From assembly GCF_008710155.1 (NCBI RefSeq), contig NZ_VYPZ01000009.1:1-64000 (forward strand): a stretch of 64,000 bases of DNA, given 5' to 3'. Shown here in pieces: positions 41,737 through 50,516 of the stretch (positions within the stretch are counted from its first letter, which is position 1; every line of letters starts with the position of its first letter). The stretch is from Sphingobium limneticum. GTDB taxonomy: Bacteria > Pseudomonadota > Alphaproteobacteria > Sphingomonadales > Sphingomonadaceae. A program made the translations under genes and the position numbers. Below the pieces are notes generated by a model, which had not been told where the DNA came from, ran no database searches, and worked only from the letters and a program-made list of their open reading frames with translations.

Positions 41737-42765
41737 ATGACAGCACCCGCCCCCGGTAACGTCCACCCGATCGGCCGCGCGAACGCCGCGCCTTCGCTCG
41801 CCCCCATCATGTCGCTGGTTGCCGACGGCATGAACCAGGTCAATGCCGTGATTCTGGACCGGATGCAGTCGCGCATCCCCCTGATCCCGGAACTGGCCGG
41901 TCATCTGATTGCGGGTGGCGGCAAACGCCTGCGGCCGATGCTGACATTGGCCTGCGCCGACCTGGTCGGCTATGCCGGTGCGCGCCATTACAAGCTGGCC
42001 GCCGCGGTCGAGTTCATCCACACCGCCACGCTGCTGCACGACGATGTCGTCGATGGATCGGGGCTGCGTCGGGGTCGCAAGACCGCCAACATCATCTGGG
42101 GCAACAGCGCCAGCGTGCTGGTAGGCGATTTCCTCTTCTCCCGCTCGTTCGAACTGATGGTCGAGGCGGAATCGCTCAAGGTTCTGAAGATACTGGCCAA
42201 TGCGTCGGCAGTGATTGCCGAGGGCGAGGTCAACCAGCTGACCGCGCAGCGCAAGATCGACACCAGCGAAGACCAGTATCTGGACATTATCGGCGCGAAG
42301 ACCGCCGCCCTGTTCGCCGCCGCCTGCCGCATTTCCGCCGTGGTCGCCGATCGCAGCGAAGCCGAGGAGCAGGCGCTGGACGTTTATGGCCGGAACCTGG
42401 GCATCGCATTCCAGCTGATCGACGACGCGATCGATTATGAATCGGACGGCGCGACCATGGGCAAGGATGCGGGCGACGATTTCCGCGACGGCAAGGTGAC
42501 CTTGCCGGTGATCCTGGCCTATGCGCGTGGGTCGAGCGAAGACAAGGCCTTCTGGAAGGCCGCGATCGCCGGGCACAAGATCAGCGACGAGGATCTGGCC
42601 CACGCAACCGGCCTGCTGCGCCAGACCGGCGCGATCGCCGACACGATGGCGCGTGCGCGCCATTATGGCCAGCGTGCGATCGACGCCCTGGGGCGCTTCG
42701 ATGCCGGTCAGGCCAAGGCGGCCCTTACCGAAGCGGTCGAATTCGCTATAGCGCGGGCCTATTGA
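41737..42765 (+). CDS. ispB: Long-chain polyprenyl diphosphate synthase (octaprenyl/decaprenyl type)
   Basis: A 342-residue trans-prenyltransferase. The first aspartate-rich motif is HDDVVD (102-106) and the second is LIDDAIDY. GGGKRLRPML precedes them and is diagnostic. Small residues (TAT) before the first motif are typical of enzymes that make long chains. The product is likely the ubiquinone side chain (Q-10 in sphingomonads). The ATG at 41737 was preferred since upstream codons give an unusual leader. It is divergent from chorismate mutase. Confidence 0.93.
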   Translation: MTAPAPGNVHPIGRANAAPSLAPIMSLVADGMNQVNAVILDRMQSRIPLIPELAGHLIAGGGKRLRPMLTLACADLVGYAGARHYKLAAAVEFIHTATLLHDDVVDGSGLRRGRKTANIIWGNSASVLVGDFLFSRSFELMVEAESLKVLKILANASAVIAEGEVNQLTAQRKIDTSEDQYLDIIGAKTAALFAAACRISAVVADRSEAEEQALDVYGRNLGIAFQLIDDAIDYESDGATMGKDAGDDFRDGKVTLPVILAYARGSSEDKAFWKAAIAGHKISDEDLAHATGLLRQTGAIADTMARARHYGQRAIDALGRFDAGQAKAALTEAVEFAIARAY

Positions 42766-42823
42766 GGTTTTCCGGCGTCTGATCGTTCGATCAAACGCCA
42801 TCCCCTGACAAAGAAAGTGCAGG

Positions 42824-42851
42824 GCTTCGACAGGCTCAGCCCGAACGGGTC
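42824..42851. repeat. Partial TTCGACAGGCTCAGCCCGAACGG repeat
   Basis: GCTTCGACAGGCTCAGCCCG AACGGGTC, a single arm of the family at 4973 and 47040, just before the TSUP transporter gene. Confidence 0.5.
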
Positions 42852-42875
42852 AGAGGGCGGAGCCGTATTCCGCCC

Positions 42876-43655
42876 ATGATCCTGTCCCCCGAAACCATCG
42901 CTTTTCTGGTCGCCGCAGCGACGATGGCCGGGTGCGTCGATGCGATGGCCGGCGGCGGCGGGCTTATCACCCTGCCCGCTTTGATGGCGGTGGGCATTCC
43001 ACCGGTACAGGCGGTGGCCACCAACAAGCTGCAAAGCTGTTTCGGCACGTTCGGCGCCTGCGTTGCCTATGCCCGGCGCGGGCATATGGATTTGAAGACA
43101 TATAAATGGCCGATCATCGCGGCCTTTGTGGGGTCCGTGGGCGGCGCATGGCTGCTCCAGCGGGTCGATCCGTCGATCCTGGCGGGATTGATGCCCGCCT
43201 TGCTGATCGCGATGGCGGCCTATTTCACTTTCTCCCCCAAGCTGGGCGATGCGGATCGCCATGCGCGGGTGGGCATAGCGGGGCTGACCGGGCTGGTCGG
43301 GGTCGTGGGTTTTTACGATGGCTTTTTCGGGCCGGGTGCGGGCGCATTCTATACTACGATCTTGCTGGCGCTGGGCGGACTGTCGATCCTGCGCGCCACG
43401 GCGCAGACGAAGGCGGCGAATTTCGCGAGCAATGTCGCCGGGCTGCTGACCATGTTGGCGGGCGGGCATGTGATCTGGATCGCGGGCCTGGCCATGGCCG
43501 TGGGCAGCATCACCGGCGGGCAGATCGGGTCGCATCTGGCGATGCGCTTCGGGTCGCGCCTGATCAAACCGTTGTTGATCATCATGTCGCTGGCGCTGAC
43601 CGCCAAGATGCTGCTGGACCCGAAAAACCCGATCCATATCTATCTGTTCGGGTAA
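42876..43655 (+). CDS. yfcA: TSUP/TauE-SafE family permease
   Basis: A 259-residue permease with about eight helices. The N-terminal repeat has GCVDAMAGGGGLITLPALM, and the C-terminal repeat has FYDGFFGPGAGAFYTTILLA. AVATNKLQSCFGTFGA and ATAQTKAANFASNVAG are the paired conserved helices. These resemble E. coli YfcA more than sulfite exporters. Members move sulfonates or other sulfur compounds, but the substrate is not known here. It precedes hrpB by 79 bases. Confidence 0.87.
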   Translation: MILSPETIAFLVAAATMAGCVDAMAGGGGLITLPALMAVGIPPVQAVATNKLQSCFGTFGACVAYARRGHMDLKTYKWPIIAAFVGSVGGAWLLQRVDPSILAGLMPALLIAMAAYFTFSPKLGDADRHARVGIAGLTGLVGVVGFYDGFFGPGAGAFYTTILLALGGLSILRATAQTKAANFASNVAGLLTMLAGGHVIWIAGLAMAVGSITGGQIGSHLAMRFGSRLIKPLLIIMSLALTAKMLLDPKNPIHIYLFG

Positions 43656-43734
43656 AGGCGGAACACAAGCAACGATCCGCCGGTAGTGGCAGACCGCCTT
43701 GCGCTTCGTCCCGATTGGCGCGAGAGGAAGGGCG

Positions 43735-46329
43735 ATGAGCGACCTGCCGATCCCCCTGCCCATTCACACCGTGCTGCCCGACCTGCTTGCCGCGTTGCGG
43801 ACGGGGAGCAATGCCGTGCTGGTGGCGCCGCCGGGCGCGGGCAAGACCACGGCGGTGGCCCCTGCCCTGCTGGACGAGCCATGGTGCGAGGGACAGGTGC
43901 TGCTGCTGTCGCCACGCAGGCTGGCGGCGCGGGCGGCGGCGGAGCGGATCGCCGAAATGATGGGCGAACAGCCGGGCGGCACGGTCGGCTACGCGACGCG
44001 GATGGACAGCAAGGTATCTGCGCGCACACGACTGCTGGTGCTGACCGAAGGTATTTTCGTGCGGCGGATACAGGATGATCCGGAACTGACGGGCGTGTCC
44101 GCCGTGCTGTTCGACGAAGTGCATGAGCGCAGCCTGGACAGCGATTTCGGGCTGGCGCTGGCGCTGGATGCGCAGGAGGCGTTGCGGCCCGACCTGCGGA
44201 TCGTGCCGATGTCGGCGACGTTGGATGGGGCGCGGTTCGCATCGTTGCTGAACGGTGCGCCGGTGATCGAGAGCGAGGGGCGCATACAGCCTCTGGAGCT
44301 GCGCCATATCGGCCGCGCCGCAGAGAAGAAGATCGAGGATGAGATGGCGGCGGCGATCCGCCGGGCGCTGAGCGAGGAAGCCGACGGCGACCTGCTCGCC
44401 TTCCTGCCGGGCGTGCGGGAGATCGAGCGGACGGCGGAGCGGATCGAAGGCGGCGCGATCGAGGTGCATATGCTGCACGGCTCGCTCGATCCGGGGGCGC
44501 AGCGGGCGGCGATCCGGCCGTCGCGATCCGGCGCGCGCAAGGTCATTCTGGCCACCTCCATTGCGGAAACCAGCCTGACCATCGATGGCGTGCGGATCGT
44601 GGTGGATAGCGGGCTGGCGCGGCGGCCGCGCTATGACCGGGCCGCAGGCGTGACGCGGCTGGTGACGGAGCGGGCCAGTCAGGCGTCGGCCACGCAGCGC
44701 GCCGGGCGAGCGGCGCGGCAGCGGCCGGGCGTCGCCTATCGGCTATGGGAAGCGGCGGCGAGCGCGGGGATGCCGCCGTTCGATCCACCGGAGATATTGG
44801 AGAGCGACCTTTCGAACCTGCTGCTGGATTGCGCGCTGTGGGGGGTGAGCGATCCCGGCGCGCTGCGCTGGCTGGATGTGCCCCCGGCCGCTGCGGTCGA
44901 GGAAGCGCGCAAGAGGCTGACGGTGCTGGAGGCGCTGGACGGCGATGGGCGGATCACGGTGCATGGGAAGGCGCTGGCCAAGCTGCCTCTGTCACCCAGG
45001 ATCGCGCATATGCTGGTGCGGGCGGGCGAGATGGGAATGGCCGAGGTTGCAGCGGACGTCGCGGTACTGCTGGGCGAGCGAGGGATTGGCGGGCAGGATA
45101 CCGACCTGACATTGCGGCGGCAGCGCTGGCGGCGGGAAAGCGGCAAGCGGGCGGATGCGGCACGAGGGTTGGCGAAAAGATGGGCGAAACTCCTTTCTCC
45201 CCTCCCTATTAGGGAGGGGTTGGGGGTGGGTGGCGAGCGTAGCGAGCCTTCACCATCGGCGTCACAAGCGCCGCTAACGCGGCGCACCCACCCTTGGCCG
45301 GAGTCACGTGCCTCCGGCCAACCCTCCCTAGAAGGGAGGGGCTATTCTGATCATGCCGTCGGCATCGCGCTCGCCCTTGCCTTTCCGGATCGCATTGCGA
45401 AGCGGCGCTCTGCCGATGGCGCGGACTGGACGAGTGTGGGCGGGCGCGGGTTTCGGCTTGATCCGCTGTCGCCGCTGGCGCGGGAAGAGTGGCTTGCCGT
45501 GAGTGAGGTGCAGGGTAGCGCGGCGGGGGCGCGGATATTGTCTGCCGCGCCGATCGCCGAGGCCGACGTCATCGCCTTGTTCGGTTCGCGGATTGCGACC
45601 ACACGCACGGTGAAATTCCGTCCCGCCAATGGCGGGATCGAGGCGCTGCGCGAACGGCGGCTGGGCGCGGTGCGGCTGTCGAGCGGGTCGGATGATCGGC
45701 CCGATCCCGATGCGGTGGTCGCAGCTTTGGTGGACGGCGTGCGGCAGGGCGGGCTGGACCTGCTGCCCTGGTCGGAGGCGGCGCAATCGCTGCGGATGCG
45801 GGGCGCATTTGCCGGGCTGGAGGCGCTGTCCGATGCAGCGCTGATCGAGACGCTGGACGAATGGCTGCCATCGCTGCTGACGGGCAAGCGGCGGCTGTCG
45901 GATATCGACCGGTCGCAGCTTTCGGGCGTACTGGAAGGGCTGATCGGATGGGATGGGAAGAGCCAGCTGGATCGGCTGGCCCCGCCCGATTTCCGGTCGC
46001 CTGCGGGCAGCAACCATTCGATCGATTATGCGGCCGAGGGTGGACCGCGCGTGGAATTGCGGGTGCAGGCGCTGTTCGGACTGGCCACGCATCCGACGGT
46101 GGGGAGCGAGCGCATTCCACTGGTCCTGTCGCTGACGTCGCCGGCCGGGCGGCCGATCCAGACGACGCGCGATCTGCCCGGTTTCTGGGCGGGCAACTGG
46201 CGCGATGTGGCGAAGGAAATGCGGGGGCGCTATCCGCGCCATCCCTGGCCCGACGATCCGGCCGGCGCGAGCGCCACATTGCGGACCAAAAATGCCGATG
46301 CCAGAGGACATGGTGCCCGCAAGTCTTGA
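43735..46329 (+). CDS. hrpB: ATP-dependent helicase HrpB, with in-frame palindromic-element insertion
   Basis: An 864-residue DEAH-box helicase. Walker A is APPGAGKT (31-38), motif II is DEVH (127-130), SATLDG is motif III, and TSIAETSLTIDGV and QRAGRAARQRPG are the later motifs. The C-terminal half has the HrpB-specific domain. Between the winged-helix-like part and the conserved ALALAFPDRIAKRR segment, residues about 488-536 have no counterpart in normal HrpB. They are encoded by a palindromic repeat of the CCCTCCC family at 45198-45342, read in frame with no stop. The start has AGGAAGG upstream. The helicase core is intact, so the insertion probably lies in a loop. Confidence 0.93.
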   Translation: MSDLPIPLPIHTVLPDLLAALRTGSNAVLVAPPGAGKTTAVAPALLDEPWCEGQVLLLSPRRLAARAAAERIAEMMGEQPGGTVGYATRMDSKVSARTRLLVLTEGIFVRRIQDDPELTGVSAVLFDEVHERSLDSDFGLALALDAQEALRPDLRIVPMSATLDGARFASLLNGAPVIESEGRIQPLELRHIGRAAEKKIEDEMAAAIRRALSEEADGDLLAFLPGVREIERTAERIEGGAIEVHMLHGSLDPGAQRAAIRPSRSGARKVILATSIAETSLTIDGVRIVVDSGLARRPRYDRAAGVTRLVTERASQASATQRAGRAARQRPGVAYRLWEAAASAGMPPFDPPEILESDLSNLLLDCALWGVSDPGALRWLDVPPAAAVEEARKRLTVLEALDGDGRITVHGKALAKLPLSPRIAHMLVRAGEMGMAEVAADVAVLLGERGIGGQDTDLTLRRQRWRRESGKRADAARGLAKRWAKLLSPLPIREGLGVGGERSEPSPSASQAPLTRRTHPWPESRASGQPSLEGRGYSDHAVGIALALAFPDRIAKRRSADGADWTSVGGRGFRLDPLSPLAREEWLAVSEVQGSAAGARILSAAPIAEADVIALFGSRIATTRTVKFRPANGGIEALRERRLGAVRLSSGSDDRPDPDAVVAALVDGVRQGGLDLLPWSEAAQSLRMRGAFAGLEALSDAALIETLDEWLPSLLTGKRRLSDIDRSQLSGVLEGLIGWDGKSQLDRLAPPDFRSPAGSNHSIDYAAEGGPRVELRVQALFGLATHPTVGSERIPLVLSLTSPAGRPIQTTRDLPGFWAGNWRDVAKEMRGRYPRHPWPDDPAGASATLRTKNADARGHGARKS
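45198..45342. repeat. CCCTCCC-family palindromic element inside hrpB
   Basis: Hairpin CCCTCCCTATTAGGGAGGGG, arm GGGGGTGGGTGG, core with CGTAGCGAGCC and GCGCCGCTAACGCGGCGC, arm CACCCACCC, a further GGCCGGAGTCACGTGCCTCC GGCC hairpin, and a terminal hairpin CCCTCCCTAGAAGGGAGGGG. It matches the gcvPA-gcvH intergenic element at 54997 in end hairpins and arms. Confidence 0.85.
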
Positions 46330-46384
46330 CTTCGCGGCGGCCACTGGTGCAACGCACAATGACGAATTTACGGAGTCTTTTGCG

Positions 46385-46663
46385 ATGAGCGCGCGCATTT
46401 ACCAGATCCAGAAGAACGCCCTCCAGTCCGGCAAGGCGCTGACCCACAAATGGGTGCTGGAATATGCGCCGGCCGAAGCCAAGAAGGCCGATCCGCTGAC
46501 CGGCTGGGCCGGGTCGGGCGACACGCAGCAGCAGTTGAAGCTGAGCTTCCCGTCGCAGGACGCGGCGGTCGCTTATGCGCAAAAGCAGGGCGTGGCCTAT
46601 ACCGTCATCGCGACCCCGCCCAAGACGCTGAAATTGCAGGCCTACGCCGACAATTTCCGGTAA
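46385..46663 (+). CDS. ETC complex I subunit (NDUFS4-like)
   Basis: A 92-residue protein. The pattern KWVLEYAPAEAKKADPLTGW with SGDTQQQLKLSFPSQDAAVA and YAQKQGVAYTVI corresponds to the mitochondrial 18-kDa complex I subunit, NDUFS4, which is found in alphaproteobacterial complex I. It supports assembly or stability of the NADH dehydrogenase arm. The start at MSARIYQIQ is the natural one. It lies between hrpB and an acyl carrier protein gene; the main nuo operon is not in the window. Confidence 0.92.
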   Translation: MSARIYQIQKNALQSGKALTHKWVLEYAPAEAKKADPLTGWAGSGDTQQQLKLSFPSQDAAVAYAQKQGVAYTVIATPPKTLKLQAYADNFR

Positions 46664-46783
46664 GCGGGCGCAAAAGCCATTTCATATTCGGGCGCGATGC
46701 TGCCCGATTGACGCCTTATTCGCTTGCCAAAGAGCGGGATGAGGCGGCAAATGCCGCGCTTTGACGGAAAGAATTTACCGATA

Positions 46784-47029
46784 ATGACCGATCGCACCGC
46801 CATTTTCGACAGCGTCGCCACGCAGATCGAGCCTTTCAACAAGAAGGGCGTCGCACTGACCGAAGCCACCAGCTTCGCCGGCGACCTGGAGTGGGACAGC
46901 CTGACGGTGATGGATTTCGTCGCGGCCATCGAAGATGAGTTCGACATCATCATCACCATGAACATGCAGGCCGAAATCGAAACCGTCGGCCAGTTGGTGG
47001 ACGCGGTCGCGAAGCTGAAGACCGCCTGA
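46784..47029 (+). CDS. Acyl carrier protein, sphingolipid-associated
   Basis: An 81-residue carrier with the phosphopantetheine site WDSLTVMDF (Ser39). The sequence FAGDLEWDSL and the acidic helix AAIEDEFDIII are typical of ACPs. It is not the housekeeping AcpP, whose site reads GADSLD. Its gene lies 131 bases upstream of the serine palmitoyltransferase gene, with a repeat between. In sphingolipid-making alphaproteobacteria a dedicated ACP next to this enzyme delivers the acyl group. The start at MTDRTAIF was chosen over an upstream ATG. Confidence 0.9.
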   Translation: MTDRTAIFDSVATQIEPFNKKGVALTEATSFAGDLEWDSLTVMDFVAAIEDEFDIIITMNMQAEIETVGQLVDAVAKLKTA

Positions 47030-47039
47030 TTTTATAACT

Positions 47040-47143
47040 CCGTTCGTCCTGAGTAGCCGCGCAGCGGCATATCGAAGGACGGGAGCGGGAAGACCCTACG
47101 ATACGGGCCTTCGACTTCGCTCAGTCCCTACTCAGGGCGAACG
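47040..47143. repeat. Palindromic repeat between ACP and serine palmitoyltransferase genes
   Basis: The ends CCGTTCGTCCTGAGTAG and CTACTCAGGGCGAACGG are inverted repeats; inside are CTTCGACTTCGCTCAG and TCGAAGGACGG parts. It shares its end with the partial repeats at 4973, 40291 and 42824. Confidence 0.75.
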
Positions 47144-47160
47144 GCATAGGGATTCTTGCC

Positions 47161-48390
47161 ATGACCGACGCCACCGCGACCGAAACGCGCGACCTGTTTT
47201 CCAAATTCGATCCGCTGATCAACGAGCGCGAGGCGCTGCTGGCGACCGGCGTGCGCGATCCCTATGCGATCGTGATGGATCAGGTGCTCTCGCCCACCCG
47301 CGCGATCATCAAGGGCAAGGAAACGATCCTGCTCGGCACCTATAATTATATGGGCATGACGTTCGATCCCGACGTGGTCGAAGCGGGCAAGAAGGCGCTG
47401 GACGAGTTCGGCGCGGGCACGACCGGCAGCCGCGTCCTCAACGGCACCTATCAGGGCCACAAGGAAGTCGAGGACGCGCTCAAGGACTTTTACGGCACGT
47501 CGGGCGCCATGGTCTTTTCGACCGGTTATCAGGCGAACCTGGGCATCATTTCCACACTGGCGGGCAAGGGCGACTATGTCGTGCTGGACGCCGACAGCCA
47601 TGCGTCCATCTATGACGGCTGTGGCCTGGGCAATGCGGAGATCGTGCGGTTCCGTCACAACAGTGTCGAGGATCTGGACAAGCGCCTCGGCCGCCTGCCC
47701 GCCGACGCGCTGAAGCTGGTGGTGCTGGAAGGCGTCTATTCGATGCTGGGCGACGTCGCCCCGCTGCCCGAAATGGTCGCCGCGATCCGCAAGCATCCCA
47801 ATTGCATGATCCTTTGCGACGAGGCCCATGGTATGGGCTTTTTCGGTCCCAACGGCCGTGGCGCCTATGAAGAACAGGGCGTGGAGGGCGAGATCGACTT
47901 CGTGGTCGGCACCTTCTCCAAATCGGTCGGCACGGTCGGTGGCTTCTGCGTTTCGAACCATCCCAAGTTCGAGATTTTGCGCCTCGTCTGCCGTCCCTAT
48001 GTCTTTACCGCGTCGCTGCCGCCCAGCGTCGTCGCCACCGCCGCGACCAGCATCCGCAAACTGATGCACGCGGGCGAAAAGCGCGCGCATCTGTGGAAGA
48101 ACAGCCAGCGGCTGCACAAGGGGCTGAGCGATCTGGGGTTCAAGCTGGGTAGCGAGACACCCCAGTCGGCGATTATCGCGGTGATCCTGAGCGACCAGAT
48201 GCAGGCCGTCGCCATGTGGCAGACGCTGCTGGAACTGGGCCTCTACGTCAACATGGCGCGCCCGCCGGCAACGCCGGCCGGCACCTTCCTGCTGCGCTGC
48301 TCGCTCTGCGCGGAGCATAGCGACGAGCAGGTGACGCAGATTATCGGCATGTTCGAAGCGGCGGGCAAGGCGACCGGCGCGATCGGCTGA
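47161..48390 (+). CDS. spt: Serine palmitoyltransferase
   Basis: A 409-residue PLP enzyme of the alpha-oxoamine synthase family that condenses serine with palmitoyl-CoA or acyl-ACP to give 3-ketodihydrosphingosine, the first step of sphingolipid synthesis. The PLP lysine is Lys254 in VVGTFSKSVGTVGG; His147 (ADSHASIYD) stacks on the cofactor, and DEAHG (220-224) binds the pyridine nitrogen. GTGSRVLNGTYQGHKE-like sequence at 86-101 (TTGSRVLNG) is characteristic. The layout matches the soluble homodimeric Sphingomonas enzyme. The adjacent ACP supports use of acyl-ACP. This gene is a strong marker of Sphingomonadaceae. Confidence 0.95.
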   Translation: MTDATATETRDLFSKFDPLINEREALLATGVRDPYAIVMDQVLSPTRAIIKGKETILLGTYNYMGMTFDPDVVEAGKKALDEFGAGTTGSRVLNGTYQGHKEVEDALKDFYGTSGAMVFSTGYQANLGIISTLAGKGDYVVLDADSHASIYDGCGLGNAEIVRFRHNSVEDLDKRLGRLPADALKLVVLEGVYSMLGDVAPLPEMVAAIRKHPNCMILCDEAHGMGFFGPNGRGAYEEQGVEGEIDFVVGTFSKSVGTVGGFCVSNHPKFEILRLVCRPYVFTASLPPSVVATAATSIRKLMHAGEKRAHLWKNSQRLHKGLSDLGFKLGSETPQSAIIAVILSDQMQAVAMWQTLLELGLYVNMARPPATPAGTFLLRCSLCAEHSDEQVTQIIGMFEAAGKATGAIG

Positions 48391-48512
48391 CGGGATCCAG
48401 GCGCCACATAGCGACCGATGGAGCCATGGGTGCGACGGAATATCGCGCACCCATGGAACTTTTCATCGCCGACGTATCGCCTTGCGCCTTGTTCGGCTAG
48501 TGTAACGGTCCG

Positions 48513-50516
48513 ATGGCCGATACCGACTTTCTTGGCGACCAATATGATTGGGGCCGCGCGCTTGTCCGGCGCGCGCTGCCGCTGCTGCTTGGCCTGTTGT
48601 TGGTCGGATCGCTGGGGGCGCTGATCTACAGCGCCAGCAACGCATCGCGCGACCATGCGCAGGCACTGGCCGAACAGCAGAGCAGCTTCGAGGTGATCGC
48701 ACTGGCACGCGGGTTCGAGGCGCGGATGGCGCGCGCCGAAGTGACATTGGCCCGCTATGTGATCAGCCTGGACCCCGATACCGGGCGCCTGTTCCAGGAC
48801 CAGTGGCGCGGCGCCGCCAGCCAGTTGAAGACGCTGGGCTATGCGACGCGAGGGTCCGCTTGGCAAAGTGGCAATGTCGCGGCGCTGCGCTATGCCTTCA
48901 TCGCACGCGGCAAGACGCTGAACGAGATCGGCCTGCGCACCACCTACGACCAGAAGATGGGGGCGCTGGCGCGATTCCATCAGGCCGGCAAGAGCCAGGA
49001 TCTGCGGCGGATCACCGCCCTGCTCGACCTGGTCATCAAGGCGGAGAATGACCGGCTGCGCGAACGCAGCCTGGCGGTGACGCTGGCGGGCGATCGCAAC
49101 GAATGGGTGGGCAAGACGTCGCGGCTGGTCGGGCTGGCGATGCTGGTGTGCATATTGTTCGGCATCTGGTTCGCCAACACGGCCTTTCGCGAGCGACGCA
49201 CGGCGCGGCGATTGGCGGAGGTGGAGAGCGAACGCGCCGATCGGCTGGAGGCGGCGGTAGCGGCGCGCACGGCCGAACTGTCGGACGCCTATGAGCAGTT
49301 GAAGCAGGAATCGGCGGAGCGCGCGGCGGCGCAGGATCATCTGCGCCAGATGCAGAAGATGGACGCGGTGGGCCAGCTGACCGGCGGCATCGCTCATGAT
49401 TTCAACAATATGCTGGCGGTCGTCGTCGGCGGGCTGGAACTGGCCAAGCGCAAGATGGCGTTGAAGCCCGACGAAGCGGACCGGCATCTGGACAATGCGA
49501 TGGAGGGCGCCAATCGCGCGGCGGCACTGACCCGGCGGTTGCTGGCCTTTGCCCGGTCGGAGCCGTTATTGCCGAGCGCCGTCGATCCCGATTCGTTGCT
49601 GAGCGGGATGGCCGACCTGATCGATCGGACGATCGGCGACCAGATCAGCGTGCAGTTCGCCGAGGGCGCGAGCGGATGGCGCATCTTCGTCGATCAGCAT
49701 CAGATGGAAAATGCGATCCTGAACCTGTGCGTCAATGCGCGCGACGCGATGGAGGGACGCGGGCGGCTGACGCTGGCGACGGGGCAGACATTGCTGTCCG
49801 ACGGCGAAGTCGGGGAATGCATGGCGGGCGATTATGTGACCGTCAGCGTGACCGACGACGGGTGCGGCATGGCGCCGGATGTGCTGGCGCGCGTGTTCGA
49901 GCCCTTCTTCACCACAAAGCCCGTGGGCAAGGGTACGGGCCTGGGTCTCAGCCAGATTTTCGGTTTCGTGCGCCAGTGCGGTGGTGAAATTCGCATCGAG
50001 TCGACGCCCGGCCTTGGCACCGGCGTTCATCTCTATCTGCCGCGATCGACCGGGGCGCAAGTGGCGGTGGAAGCCGAAACCAGCTTCGCCCGCGCGCCGG
50101 TGGAACAGCCCCCCACGCGCATCCTGGTGGTGGAGGATGACGCGCGCGTGCTGAACCAGACGATGGCGGCGTTGAGCGAACTGGGCCATCTGCCGATCGC
50201 GTGCGACCATCCGGGCAAGGCGGCCAAGCTGCTGGCGAGCCATGGCGACATCGGCCTGATCATCAGCGACGTGTTGATGCCCGACATGACCGGGCCGGAA
50301 ATGGTGAAGGCCCTGCCCGCACGCTTCCAGCATCTGCCGGTGCTGTTCGTGACCGGCTATACCGGCGACGGCAATGACAGCTCCGATTTCGCGGGACATC
50401 AGGTGCTGCGCAAACCCTATACGCTGATGGCGCTGGGACAGGCGCTGGGCCAGACGCTCAGCGACCAGAATCTTAACGGATTGCGCCGCCCCGGAACAGC
50501 CGCGGCAGCAGAGTGA
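48513..50516 (+). CDS. Hybrid sensor histidine kinase with C-terminal receiver
   Basis: A 667-residue membrane kinase. TM1 is at about 21-40 and TM2 at about 203-222, with an extracytoplasmic, helical sensor part between them that looks like CHASE3. A coiled coil (LAEVESERADRLEAAVAART) leads to the dimerisation helix with His295 in GGIAHDFNNML. The ATPase domain has NLCVNARDAM, DDGCGM and GTGLGLS. A receiver domain follows (about 535-650) with Asp in LIISDVLMPDMTG. Phosphorelay to an unlinked histidine phosphotransferase is likely. No response-regulator gene is adjacent, and the signal is unknown. Confidence 0.92.
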   Translation: MADTDFLGDQYDWGRALVRRALPLLLGLLLVGSLGALIYSASNASRDHAQALAEQQSSFEVIALARGFEARMARAEVTLARYVISLDPDTGRLFQDQWRGAASQLKTLGYATRGSAWQSGNVAALRYAFIARGKTLNEIGLRTTYDQKMGALARFHQAGKSQDLRRITALLDLVIKAENDRLRERSLAVTLAGDRNEWVGKTSRLVGLAMLVCILFGIWFANTAFRERRTARRLAEVESERADRLEAAVAARTAELSDAYEQLKQESAERAAAQDHLRQMQKMDAVGQLTGGIAHDFNNMLAVVVGGLELAKRKMALKPDEADRHLDNAMEGANRAAALTRRLLAFARSEPLLPSAVDPDSLLSGMADLIDRTIGDQISVQFAEGASGWRIFVDQHQMENAILNLCVNARDAMEGRGRLTLATGQTLLSDGEVGECMAGDYVTVSVTDDGCGMAPDVLARVFEPFFTTKPVGKGTGLGLSQIFGFVRQCGGEIRIESTPGLGTGVHLYLPRSTGAQVAVEAETSFARAPVEQPPTRILVVEDDARVLNQTMAALSELGHLPIACDHPGKAAKLLASHGDIGLIISDVLMPDMTGPEMVKALPARFQHLPVLFVTGYTGDGNDSSDFAGHQVLRKPYTLMALGQALGQTLSDQNLNGLRRPGTAAAAE

